From contig NZ_FNDX01000024.1 in NCBI RefSeq assembly GCF_900099765.1, forward strand, positions 24,240-88,239: a stretch of 64,000 bases of DNA. The letters are read 5' to 3'. The position numbers were made by a program, and so were the translations under genes. A model generated the notes under the pieces. It was given only the letters and a program-made list of their open reading frames with translations, did no database searches and was not told the DNA's origin. Each line of letters opens with the position of its first letter. Position 1 is the first letter of the stretch. Source of the DNA: Paenibacillus typhae (GTDB lineage: Bacteria > Bacillota > Bacilli > Paenibacillales > Paenibacillaceae). This document shows, one piece after another, positions 18,168-26,419 of this stretch.

Positions 18168-18870
18168 GGCTGTTCCCGTCCTTCAGCAGCGCAATAATCT
18201 TCTCCTCAAATTCCGGGCTGCGCAGCAGGTCTGCCGGGATTTCCTGAAGGATACCGTTGTTCAGAATGACCAGCTCGTCACACAGGTCTGCGGCAAGCTG
18301 CAGAATATGAGTAGAGAAAATAATAATATGATCCTGCTTCATCTCCCGCAGCAGCTTCTTGATCTCGAGCGCCACAACGACATCGAACGAGGTCAACGGC
18401 TCGTCCAGCAGAATCAGCGGCGGCCGGGTGATAATAAAGCACAGCATCTGGATTTTGTTCTTCATCCCGTGGGAATAGCCTTTAATCAGCCGGTGGCGGT
18501 CCTCTTCCTCGAAAGAAATAATATTAAAATAATCCTCGGCTGTCCGTCCGGGCTGTATTTTATCCCGGTTGATGTCCATATAGAATTTCACAAACTCATA
18601 ACCGGTCAGAAACTCCGGGAGAATCGGCAGGGAGAAGACATATCCGATCTCGTTGTCGGTGAGCGGCAGACTGACCTCATTCCTCCTAAGGAAGGCCCCG
18701 CCGCTGTCCATCCGGACCTCCCCGCTCAGACAGTTGAACAGTGAGGTTTTGCCTGCCCCGTTACGGCCCAGGAGGCCGTATATTTTCCCCTTTTCAAAAG
18801 TGAAATCGACGCCCTTCAGCACTTGTTTATCGTTGTAGCATTTCCTGATGTTGTCCAGTATGAGCTCCAT
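18160..18870 (-). CDS. ABC transporter ATP-binding protein, YthP-like
   Basis: A 236-residue ATPase with Walker A GRNGAGKTS, Walker B LILLDEP, D-loop LTSFD and an H-loop histidine in FSTHILQ. The signature motif is diverged: YSHGMKNKIQM replaces LSGGQ. This is seen in ABC-2 exporters with stand-alone ATPases. The ATG follows a GGGGGGAA box. It is the first gene of a two-gene unit with the membrane subunit downstream (8-bp overlap). Confidence 0.85.
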   Translation of the reverse strand: MELILDNIRKCYNDKQVLKGVDFTFEKGKIYGLLGRNGAGKTSLFNCLSGEVRMDSGGAFLRRNEVSLPLTDNEIGYVFSLPILPEFLTGYEFVKFYMDINRDKIQPGRTAEDYFNIISFEEEDRHRLIKGYSHGMKNKIQMLCFIITRPPLILLDEPLTSFDVVVALEIKKLLREMKQDHIIIFSTHILQLAADLCDELVILNNGILQEIPADLLRSPEFEEKIIALLKDGNSHA

Positions 18871-18913
18871 TCCATTCCCCCCAGTCGGTCCCGGTTACTA
18901 TTAATATCCTGAT

Positions 18914-18958
18914 ATAAAAAAGATCAGCACGTCTTCCCGAATTAGAGACGTGCTGATC
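18914..18958 (-). terminator. Terminator of the yuaF–floT operon
   Basis: On the minus strand a perfect 13-bp stem (AGACGTGCTGATC) with an 11-base loop is followed by TTTTTT. It lies just after the floT stop. Confidence 0.9.
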
Positions 18959-19029
18959 CTGAATGCTGTCATGCCTGAAAAGCTCGCACAGTCTTAATAT
19001 GATCCCTTCACAGGCTGAGCCTGTGCAGT

Positions 19030-20559
19030 CTACTCGTTATGCTCCTTGGCTGCTGCCGGGCTACTCGGCACCACTTGAACCGCGCTTCCTCCGGATGCCG
19101 GAACGGCTTTCTGGGTCAACCCCTTGATCAGCGCCTCCACATCAATGCCGGAGACGCTCTTGAGCATTTCCGGAGCGGTGGACATCAGCTGGGTTACATA
19201 ATTGCTGACCCGGGCCGCCCCTTCGCCATTGCCTGTATCGACAACAGTAAGCTTGTCGATGGAAGCGATTGGCTCGGCAACCTTGCCGGCCAGCTCAGGC
19301 AGCATCTTGACGATGATGTCGAGCACCGCCGCCTCGCCGAACTTCTGGAACGCCTCAGCCAGCTTCTCCTTGGCTTCCGCTTCGGCAAGACCCCGCGCCC
19401 GGATAACCTCGGCTTCCGCTTTACCTTTGGCCAGCTCGGCATCAGCCATTGCCTGGCCTTCAAGCCGCTTCTGCTCCGAGGTTGCCTGCGCCTGCTTCTC
19501 GATGCTGTACTGCAGGGCGTCCGCTTCACGCATCCGTCTGGCCTTATCCGCTTCTGCCGCCTGCTCTACAGCGTAGCGGTCAGCTTCGGCCTTCTTCTTC
19601 ACTTCGGCATCATACTGCTTCTCGCGGACCTGAATCTCTTTGGCCTGCAGGTCGATTTCGCGCTCCTTGCGGACCAGCTCAACCTTCATCTGCTCCTCAA
19701 CCACTGTCTGCTTGGCCCGGGCCTCCTGAATGTGGTATGCCTGGTCGGCTTCCGCCTTTGCGGTATCCTGATCGCGCTTAAAGGCCGCGACCTTCAGTTG
19801 ATTGTCCTTGGAGGCTTCGGCAATGTTCGTGTCGCGCAGCAGCTCCGCCTTCTGCCCCTGCTCCTCGGCATTGGCCTTCTGAATCCGCGCATCCCGCATC
19901 GCTTCGGCTTCGGCAATTTCCGCATCGCGCTTAACTGCCGCAATCCGCGGTTTCCCGAGTGCTTCCAGGTATCCGTGCTTGTCACGCACATCCTTGATCG
20001 TGAATGAAACGATCTGCAGCCCCATTTTCTTCAGATCGCGCGCTGCAACCCCTTGTACCTCCTGGGCAAACCGGTCACGGTTACGGTATACCTCTTCAAC
20101 GGTCATCGAGCCGAGAATGGCCCGTAGATGGCCCTCCAGCACTTCCTGGGCCTCACTCTTGAGTGCTTCAATCGGCTTGCCCATGAACTGCTCGGCGGCC
20201 GTCGCCACATCCTCGGTCGAGCTGCCGACCTTGATAATCGCCACACCGTCCGCAATAACCGGAACGCCTTGCTCGGTATACACTTCAGGCGTTGTTACAT
20301 CAAGCTTGTGGGAGAGCAATGACATGAACTCGGCCTTCTGGAACACAGGCAGGATAAACGCTCCGCCACCGCGTACAATCTTGATCTTGCGGCCGGAGCC
20401 GTCATCGGAAATGTGGTTTTTGCCGAGGAATGAACCGGTAACGATCATCCCTTCATCCGGTCCGACTGTCTTATAGCGTGCCCAGAATGCAATCCCCAGA
20501 ACGAAGAGTACAGCTACAACTACTGCAGGAATAAACAAATAATCAGGTACACCGAACAT
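19030..20559 (-). CDS. floT: Flotillin-like scaffold protein FloT
   Basis: Membrane-microdomain scaffold protein. One N-terminal hydrophobic segment (about 8–28) anchors it; an SPFH/band-7 domain follows (about 35–210), then a long Ala/Glu/Lys-rich coiled coil with many EAEA repeats (about 210–400) and a C-terminal region of about 100 residues. The length, 509 residues, matches Bacillus FloT (YuaG). Its start overlaps the stop of the NfeD-type gene by one base (TAATG), the same pairing as yuaF–floT. The Bacillus operon's third gene, yuaI, is absent. Flotillins organise signalling and secretion proteins and are linked to resistance to membrane-active agents. Confidence 0.95.
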   Translation of the reverse strand: MFGVPDYLFIPAVVVAVLFVLGIAFWARYKTVGPDEGMIVTGSFLGKNHISDDGSGRKIKIVRGGGAFILPVFQKAEFMSLLSHKLDVTTPEVYTEQGVPVIADGVAIIKVGSSTEDVATAAEQFMGKPIEALKSEAQEVLEGHLRAILGSMTVEEVYRNRDRFAQEVQGVAARDLKKMGLQIVSFTIKDVRDKHGYLEALGKPRIAAVKRDAEIAEAEAMRDARIQKANAEEQGQKAELLRDTNIAEASKDNQLKVAAFKRDQDTAKAEADQAYHIQEARAKQTVVEEQMKVELVRKEREIDLQAKEIQVREKQYDAEVKKKAEADRYAVEQAAEADKARRMREADALQYSIEKQAQATSEQKRLEGQAMADAELAKGKAEAEVIRARGLAEAEAKEKLAEAFQKFGEAAVLDIIVKMLPELAGKVAEPIASIDKLTVVDTGNGEGAARVSNYVTQLMSTAPEMLKSVSGIDVEALIKGLTQKAVPASGGSAVQVVPSSPAAAKEHNE

Positions 20560-21095
20560 TACACATCCGCTCCTTTTCTCTCTTCAAATTCAGATACCAG
20601 TGCGACGCCTTCCCTTACTTCAATCACTACCACCTTGCTGCCGGCAGGCAGGGAGAGCTGTTCAAAGCTCGCTGCCGTATGCAGGCTGTTGCCTGCACCA
20701 AATCTTACCATCACCTCGCCGTAGCCTGTCGCTGGAACCGGAACGGTAATTTCTCCGATTCTTCCGGGCAGATCCTGCATCGAGAAGCCCGTAGACACTT
20801 CACTTTTATCCATAGGCTTGATAACTGCGAGGAACAGGAGCACCGCCATAAAGGCTGCTATCAGCAGGGACAAGGCAAGAATTGCGCCGTCTTCCAGCCC
20901 GCTGTAGCGTGTCAGCAGAACGCCTGCCCCTCCGAAGACGGTGATGCCGCCTGCAAGTACCGTAGGATTCAGAAAATCAAAGGAAACGAGATCAAACACC
21001 CCGTCCAGGGCATTCCCGATCAAATCCCCCACCAGCACACTAACCACCGCAAAAATTACGCCCAGCGCCAAACAGCCCAAGTATAGCGTTTGCAT
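20559..21095 (-). CDS. yuaF: NfeD-family membrane protein, YuaF-like partner of FloT
   Basis: A 178-residue protein with about three membrane helices (residues 3–25, 45–63, 70–93) and a C-terminal OB-fold domain (about 105–170) of the short NfeD type. It is co-transcribed with floT, overlapping by one base. A perfect GGGAGGAG SD precedes the ATG. The promoter upstream has the SigW form, so it is expected to respond to cell-envelope stress. The symbol follows synteny and fold; the sequence similarity was judged by eye. Confidence 0.88.
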   Translation of the reverse strand: MQTLYLGCLALGVIFAVVSVLVGDLIGNALDGVFDLVSFDFLNPTVLAGGITVFGGAGVLLTRYSGLEDGAILALSLLIAAFMAVLLFLAVIKPMDKSEVSTGFSMQDLPGRIGEITVPVPATGYGEVMVRFGAGNSLHTAASFEQLSLPAGSKVVVIEVREGVALVSEFEERKGADV

Positions 21096-21141
21096 AATTT
21101 TCTCCTCCCGTCTTGTAGTTACGGACTGTCATACCAGTATA

Positions 21142-21168
21142 AACGCACAAACCACGTCCTTGGTTTCA
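21142..21168 (-). promoter_or_regulatory. SigW-type ECF promoter of yuaF–floT
   Basis: The minus strand carries TGAAAC, a 17-base spacer and CGTT, close to the SigW consensus TGAAAC-N16/17-CGTA. It lies about 45 bases before the yuaF start. In Bacillus subtilis the yuaF-floT operon belongs to the SigW regulon. Confidence 0.7.
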
Positions 21169-21246
21169 CAAACTTGGATTTTTATCTCATTAATGGCTCA
21201 TGTAAGCGTGCCCCTAATGTCATACGCCCTGTCTCTATGATACACT

Positions 21247-21347
21247 AAGTAGAAACGGAATTGCCGTCCTTATGGGAAGGCGGCAACCGTTTCTGCGAGA
21301 AATATAAGGAATATTGATAACGTAAAACATATAAATTCTTATATTTT
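21247..21347 (+). repeat. Structured ~100-nt repeat, copy 1, upstream of the nucleotidyltransferase gene
   Basis: Near-identical (about 90% by eye) to 22294–22393, in the same orientation. It folds as two hairpins: an outer AGAAACGG/CCGTTTCT stem enclosing CCGTCCTT…AAGGCGG, then AAATATAAG…CTTATATTT. No run of T follows the first stem. Confidence 0.85.
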
Positions 21348-21397
21348 TATAAAACCGTTAATCGGAACTTTTTTACAATAAAGGCGGGGAAATGGCG

Positions 21398-22279
21398 ATG
21401 AGAAATCAGCAGGAAATGATGAGTCTGATTCTGGAAACCGCAGCTGCGGATGAGCGTATCCGGGCGGTCTATATGAACGGTTCGAGAACAAACGTGAATG
21501 CGCCGAAGGATATTTTTCAGGATTACGATATTGTATACGTGGTAACAGAGACGGAATCTTTTCTGAAGGATAGGGACTGGACCGGCAGATTCGGTGAGCT
21601 GCTCATTATGCAGGAGCCGGACCAAAATGACTGGTTTCCCGGCAGTGTAATCGATGTCAGCCGCAGATACGCTTACCTGATGCTTTTCCGTGACGGTAAC
21701 CGGATCGATCTTACCCTACTCTCCAGAGATGCTGTAGCGGACGAATACCTTGCTGACAAGCTCACTATTCCTCTCATGGACAAGGACGGCTTTCTGCCTC
21801 CCGCTGAGGCGCCAACTGATATGGATTACTGGGTGAAAAAACCATCGGAAGCGCGTTACCTGGGTTCCTGTAATGAATTCTGGTGGTGTCTGCAAAATGT
21901 GGCCAAAGGGCTCTGGCGCGACGAACTGCCCTATGCCAAGCACATGTTCGAGCATTATGTAAGGAATGAGCTGGATACCATGATCTCCTGGTGGATCGGT
22001 ACCCGGCATGATTTTGGCATTTCCACCGGTAAAATGGGCAAATACTTCAAACGCCTGCTTCCGCCGGAGTACTGGAAAATGTATAAACAGACGTATTCTG
22101 ACGGCAATCCCGGCCATTTTTGGGATGCTGTATTTACTGCCTGTGAGCTGTTCCGGACACTAGCCGCAGATGTGGCAGCGAAGCTGTCCTATACCTATCG
22201 TGATCATGAGGACAGGAATATGACGGCTTACCTGCATCAGGTCAGAGCGTTGCCGGCGGATGCCGAAGACATCTGGTAA
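21398..22279 (+). CDS. AadE-like aminoglycoside 6-nucleotidyltransferase
   Basis: A 293-residue protein of the streptomycin adenylyltransferase (ANT(6)) family, which transfers AMP to the 6-hydroxyl of streptomycin. Nucleotidyltransferase landmarks are the MNGSRTN turn and the metal-binding acidic pair in FQDYDIVYVV, with a third acidic residue in NRIDLTLL. The C-terminal helical region (about 140–285) matches the family length (~290–300). The ATG at 21398 is preferred to one 6 bases earlier because its spacing from GGCGGGG is better and family members begin similarly. Whether it confers resistance cannot be told; many Bacillales carry chromosomal homologues of unknown role. Two ~100-nt repeats flank it. 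Confidence 0.88.
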   Translation: MRNQQEMMSLILETAAADERIRAVYMNGSRTNVNAPKDIFQDYDIVYVVTETESFLKDRDWTGRFGELLIMQEPDQNDWFPGSVIDVSRRYAYLMLFRDGNRIDLTLLSRDAVADEYLADKLTIPLMDKDGFLPPAEAPTDMDYWVKKPSEARYLGSCNEFWWCLQNVAKGLWRDELPYAKHMFEHYVRNELDTMISWWIGTRHDFGISTGKMGKYFKRLLPPEYWKMYKQTYSDGNPGHFWDAVFTACELFRTLAADVAAKLSYTYRDHEDRNMTAYLHQVRALPADAEDIW

Positions 22280-22293
22280 CGATGCAGCCGCAA

Positions 22294-22393
22294 CAAGTAG
22301 AAACGGCTTCGCCGTCCTTCAGGAAGGCGGCAACCGTTTCTGCGAGAAATATAAGGATTATTGATAGCGTAGAACATATATATTCTTATATTT
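22294..22393 (+). repeat. Structured ~100-nt repeat, copy 2, downstream of the nucleotidyltransferase gene
   Basis: Direct copy of 21247–21347. The differences lie mostly in loops and unpaired positions; both hairpins (AGAAACGG/CCGTTTCT and AAATATAAG/CTTATATTT) are kept. Confidence 0.85.
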
Positions 22394-22398
22394 TAAAC

Positions 22399-22442
22399 AA
22401 GGGGTGTCCCCCGGCCATGGATACGGCCGGGAGACACCCCTG
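22399..22442. terminator. Strong hairpin between convergent genes
   Basis: Stem AGGGGTGTC/GACACCCCT with an inner CCCGGCC/GGCCGGG stem. T-runs are poor on both sides (TTGTTT on the minus strand), so it may act as a weak or factor-assisted bidirectional terminator. Confidence 0.6.
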
Positions 22443-22477
22443 TTCATTGACAGATGCAAGAGAACTAAGACTGTCCC

Positions 22478-23641
22478 TTACAGTGACATCTTGTAAATTT
22501 CTACAACATCCTCACGGTCCAGCTTGCGGAAGTTGCCGAACGGCCCGAAGCGGACCGCCTTGTCGGCCATGCTGCCGATTTCACTGTCGTCGATGTCGTA
22601 ATCGCCGAGCGTCTTCGGAGCGCCGATGGAATCCCAGAAGCTGCGGAGTGCTTCAATGCCCTCAAGGCCGGCTTCCTCGTCGGTTTTGCCGGAAGCATCC
22701 ACTCCAAATACATTCACCGCAAGCTGGCGGAAGCGTGCAGGGTTGGTGCTGAGGTTATACTTCATCCACTGCGGGAACAGGATCGCCAGACCGCCGCCAT
22801 GCGGGATGTCATAAACGGCGGATACAGCATGCTCAATATTGTGTGTGGCCCAGTCCCCGGCGAAGCCCATGCTGACCATGCCGTTCAGCGCCATTGTACC
22901 ACAATACATAATCGTCTCACGCAGCTCATAATTCTCCAGATCTTCGATCAGCTTCGGCGCTGCTTCGATGACAGTGCGCAGCAGCGCTTCGCAGAAGCCG
23001 TCCTGCAGCGGCGTATTGGTATCGGTGTGGAAGTAATGCTCAAGGGTATGGGACATGATGTCTACGATCCCGTATACTGTCTGGTCGCGCGGCAGGGAGA
23101 AGGTGTTCACCGGATCAAGAATAGAGAATGCCGGATAGGCGTGAACGCTGCCCCAGCCCATTTTTTCCTTGGTAACTTCGTTGGTGATTACCGAGCCGTT
23201 GTTCATTTCCGAGCCCGTTGCTGCCATAGTCAGCACTGTACCCAGCGGAAGGGCACCCTGCGGAGCCGCCTTGCGCTCCACGAAATCCCACATATCCCCG
23301 TCATACTTGGCCCCTACAGCTACAGCCTTGGCGCAGTCCAGCACACTTCCGCCGCCCACAGCAAGAATAAGCTCAATGTTATGCTCGCGGCACAGCTCCA
23401 CACCTTTATGTACAGTCGACAGGCGCGGATTAGGCTCTACACCGGCCAGCTCTGTAACAACAGCACCGGCTGCACTCAGCTCGGCGAGCACATTATCATA
23501 AAGACCGCTGCGCTTGATGCTGCCGCCCCCGTACATAAGCAGAACATTCTTGCCGTATTTCGGCACTTCCGTCCGCAGTGCCGGCAGCGTACCTTGTCCA
23601 AAAATCAGTTTGGTCGGATTATAAAAATCAAACTTGCGCAT
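22478..23641 (-). CDS. Iron-containing alcohol dehydrogenase, butanol dehydrogenase (YugJ/BdhA) type
   Basis: Cytosolic NAD(P)H-dependent group III alcohol dehydrogenase, 387 residues. The nucleotide-binding loop GGGSVLDCAKAVA and the metal-binding region are present: Asp and His in GIVDIMSHTLEHYF and the further histidines in THNIEHAVSAVYDIPHGGGLA. Length and motifs fit BdhA/YugJ/YqhD-like enzymes that reduce aldehydes such as butanal. No operon partner; it is followed by a hairpin and lies downstream of the gal operon terminator, so it is expressed alone. The physiological substrate is not known from sequence. Confidence 0.92.
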   Translation of the reverse strand: MRKFDFYNPTKLIFGQGTLPALRTEVPKYGKNVLLMYGGGSIKRSGLYDNVLAELSAAGAVVTELAGVEPNPRLSTVHKGVELCREHNIELILAVGGGSVLDCAKAVAVGAKYDGDMWDFVERKAAPQGALPLGTVLTMAATGSEMNNGSVITNEVTKEKMGWGSVHAYPAFSILDPVNTFSLPRDQTVYGIVDIMSHTLEHYFHTDTNTPLQDGFCEALLRTVIEAAPKLIEDLENYELRETIMYCGTMALNGMVSMGFAGDWATHNIEHAVSAVYDIPHGGGLAILFPQWMKYNLSTNPARFRQLAVNVFGVDASGKTDEEAGLEGIEALRSFWDSIGAPKTLGDYDIDDSEIGSMADKAVRFGPFGNFRKLDREDVVEIYKMSL

Positions 23642-23751
23642 ATGTCTTAACCTCCATAAATTGAATTCAAATATAGGATGCAGGATTATATTATAGACCT
23701 CCGGCGGTCCGCATTCAAATCGGAACTGGAATCATTTCCCTTCCGGTACAG

Positions 23752-23790
23752 GATAAAGAAATGCCCCGCGCCATCAGAGGCCGGGACATT
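23752..23790 (-). terminator. Terminator of the galKET operon
   Basis: On the minus strand AATGTCCCGGCC pairs, with a small bulge, with GGCGCGGGGCATT around TCTGAT, and TTCTTT follows. It lies 16 bases beyond the galT stop. Confidence 0.7.
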
Positions 23791-23805
23791 CCGGTATGCT
23801 TGTAT

Positions 23806-25386
23806 TTATTGTGCACCAAAGCTCTGGACGAACCGGCGGAAAGCCGTCTGCCCTTCCGGTGTCCGTTTGTATACTCCGGCATGCTCCAGAATATGCGTGA
23901 ACTTGATGCCCACCTCGTTCTGGACGGTTTTGACTGCTTCTTCACGGGCAAGATCCGTGCCGAAACGTTCCACCAGCTCGTCAATCCAGAAGGCGTGCAG
24001 CGCCAGCGCATGCCCTTCCTCAGTCTTGACCGCCTCAAGCAGCGCCTGATCTCCGGCCAGGATACCGGCCACAGCGTCAAGCTCTTCCTTCAGGCGTCCC
24101 GGAAGAATCGCCAGACCCATAACCTCAATCAGGCCGATATTCTCCTTCTTGATATGGTGCATTTCGCGGTGCGGGTGGAAAATCCCTTCCGGATACTCCT
24201 CGCTGGTCCGGTTGTTGCGCAGCACCAGATCCATCTCGAAGCCGCCGTCTTCGGACCGGCGCACGATCGGTGTAACCGTGTTGTGCGGTGTCTGCACACC
24301 TTCAACGTCGCTGAATGCCAGTACATCGGCTTCAGGATCGCTGTAGCCCTTCCAGGCCTCGTACAGCGCGTTTCCGCATTCGAGCAGTACGGCCGGATCA
24401 TTGCCGCCAAGACGCAGCACGGACATCGGCCATTTCACGATGCTCAGGCTCACGCCGGGATAAGCAGGATGAGTGTAGCTGTCCTCCTTGGGCGCTTTCT
24501 GGATCGGGAATGTATGCCGTCCGCCCTGGAAATGGTCGTGGGTCAGGATGGACCCTCCGACAATCGGCAGATCGGCATTGGAGCCGATGAAATAATGCGG
24601 GAACGACTCTACAAAAGACAGCAGCCGCTTCAGCGTATCCTTCGTCAGCTTCATCGGCACATGATCGTGATGAAAAACGATGCAGTGCTCGTTATAGTAC
24701 ACATAAGGAGAGTACTGGAAGAACCATTTTTCCTTGTTCAGCTCAAGCGGAATAATGCGCAGGTTCTGGCGCGGCGGGTGGTTGACCCGGCCGGCATAGC
24801 CGACATTCTCGCGGCAGAGCTGGCATTTCGGATAGACCGGCGGCGGCAGCAGCCGGGCCATCGCGATTTCCTTCGGACTTTTCTCCGGCTTGGACAGGTT
24901 GATCGTCATCTCGATATCCCCGTACGGCGAATCCTGCAGCCAGTAGACATTCTTGGCGACGCGGTCCATCCGGATATAGTTGGAATCAATACTGAGCTTG
25001 TAGAAGCGGTCAGTAGCCGCTGCGATCCCCTGCTCGGCGGCAAGGCTCTTGAATTCGGCATTGACCTCCGACGGCCGGGCCATCAGCAGACCCATGATCT
25101 TGGCATCCAGCAGATCGCGGTACGTGTCGGTGTTCTCCGGAATGAGGCCAATCGAGAAGCCGTAGTCAATCAGTGCATCAAGCGGAGCCTGCGGACTTTC
25201 CAGCGGAGCTTCGCTGAATGCTCCGGCATATGGCTCGCTGAAGCCGAACTGGTCCAGCAGCTCGTTGCGGCTGTAATCCACATCCGCCGGCTGGATCAGC
25301 TGCTGGTGCTGTGCGAACAGGACAAGCTGTTCGATGGCATACAGCGCCTTCTCTGCGGCGGGAGCGGCAGTATTATCGTTAGACAT
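23806..25386 (-). CDS. galT: UDP-glucose–hexose-1-phosphate uridylyltransferase (class II GalT)
   Basis: Second enzyme of the Leloir pathway: exchanges UMP between UDP-glucose and galactose 1-phosphate. At 526 residues it is the long Firmicute (class II) type, unlike the ~350-residue enzyme of Escherichia coli. Recognisable parts are the CQLCRENVGYAGR zinc-like segment, NLRIIPLELN, EHCIVFHHDH and the HDHFQGG active-site neighbourhood. It is the last gene of the galK–galE–galT operon, 45 bp after galE. Confidence 0.95.
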   Translation of the reverse strand: MSNDNTAAPAAEKALYAIEQLVLFAQHQQLIQPADVDYSRNELLDQFGFSEPYAGAFSEAPLESPQAPLDALIDYGFSIGLIPENTDTYRDLLDAKIMGLLMARPSEVNAEFKSLAAEQGIAAATDRFYKLSIDSNYIRMDRVAKNVYWLQDSPYGDIEMTINLSKPEKSPKEIAMARLLPPPVYPKCQLCRENVGYAGRVNHPPRQNLRIIPLELNKEKWFFQYSPYVYYNEHCIVFHHDHVPMKLTKDTLKRLLSFVESFPHYFIGSNADLPIVGGSILTHDHFQGGRHTFPIQKAPKEDSYTHPAYPGVSLSIVKWPMSVLRLGGNDPAVLLECGNALYEAWKGYSDPEADVLAFSDVEGVQTPHNTVTPIVRRSEDGGFEMDLVLRNNRTSEEYPEGIFHPHREMHHIKKENIGLIEVMGLAILPGRLKEELDAVAGILAGDQALLEAVKTEEGHALALHAFWIDELVERFGTDLAREEAVKTVQNEVGIKFTHILEHAGVYKRTPEGQTAFRRFVQSFGAQ

Positions 25387-25431
25387 GTTAACTCTCCATT
25401 CTCCTTATTCAGGTGTAGCCTCTTGTCTGTA

Positions 25432-26418
25432 TTATTCTCCGTAGCCCTGCGGATTGGCGGAATGCCAGTTCCAGGCACTCTGGATAATTTCTTCAATGTC
25501 TGCCTTCTGCGGATTCCAGCCAAGCACCGAGCGGGCTTTGGCCGAGGAAGCCACCAGCACTGCAGGGTCACCGGCGCGGCGTTCCTGGATGACAACCGGG
25601 ATGTCCCTGCCGGTCACCTTGCGGGCCGATTCAATGACCTGCTTCACCGAAAAGCCAAGTCCGTTGCCGAGGTTGAACACATTGCTGGCACTGCCGCTGC
25701 GCAGGTAGGTTACCGCGCGGATATGCGCGTCAGCCAGATCGCTGACATGGATATAGTCACGCACGCAGGTTCCGTCTTCTGTCGGGTAGTCATCGCCGAA
25801 CACTGCGATGCTCTCGCGCTGTCCAAGCGCGGTCTGCAGCACCAGCGGAACGAGATGGCTCTCCGGACGGTGGTCTTCACCGATCTTGCCGCTGGCATGT
25901 GCGCCGGCTGCGTTGAAGTAGCGGAGGGCCACATACTTGATGCCCAGCACTTTGTCGAACCAGGCCATCATGCGCTCCATGGTCAGCTTGGTTTCACCGT
26001 AGACATTCGCCGGCTCGGTGCGGTCGCTTTCTTCAATCGGCACCTTCTCAGGTTCGCCGTAGGTTGCCGCTGTGGAGGAGAAGACGATTTTGTCTACACC
26101 GGCATGCTGCATGGCTTCCAGAAGACACTGCGTTCCGTACACGTTATTGTCGTAGTATTTAACAGGGTCTTTCATGCTCTCGCCGACAAGGGAGCTGGCT
26201 GCGAAGTGGATAACCGCTTCAATATTATTCTCAGAGAAAAGCTTCGCCATCAGCTCTTTGTCACGCAGATCGCCTTCATACAGCTTGCCGCCCAGCAGCG
26301 CCTCGCGGTGCCCTGTCAGCAGGTTGTCAATGACTACAACCTCTTCGCCCCGGTCCAGCAGCTCCGCTACCGTGTGTGACCCGATATACCCTGCTCCGCC
26401 TGTTACTAAAATTGCCAT
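25432..26418 (-). CDS. galE: UDP-glucose 4-epimerase
   Basis: Interconverts UDP-galactose and UDP-glucose, closing the Leloir pathway and supplying UDP-Gal for polysaccharides. It is a short-chain dehydrogenase-type protein with the N-terminal NAD motif GGAGYIGSHT, the SSTAATYG segment with the catalytic Ser/Thr, and the Tyr-x3-Lys pair in NVYGETKLTMER. The length, 328 residues, is standard. It starts one base beyond the galK stop. Confidence 0.97.
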   Translation of the reverse strand: MAILVTGGAGYIGSHTVAELLDRGEEVVVIDNLLTGHREALLGGKLYEGDLRDKELMAKLFSENNIEAVIHFAASSLVGESMKDPVKYYDNNVYGTQCLLEAMQHAGVDKIVFSSTAATYGEPEKVPIEESDRTEPANVYGETKLTMERMMAWFDKVLGIKYVALRYFNAAGAHASGKIGEDHRPESHLVPLVLQTALGQRESIAVFGDDYPTEDGTCVRDYIHVSDLADAHIRAVTYLRSGSASNVFNLGNGLGFSVKQVIESARKVTGRDIPVVIQERRAGDPAVLVASSAKARSVLGWNPQKADIEEIIQSAWNWHSANPQGYGE

Positions 26419-26419
26419 C

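Noticed and set aside
21247..22393. Composite transposon or insertion sequence around the nucleotidyltransferase gene
   Set aside because: The flanking repeats are only ~100 nt, encode no transposase and show no clear target-site duplication; kept as a structured repeat pair instead.
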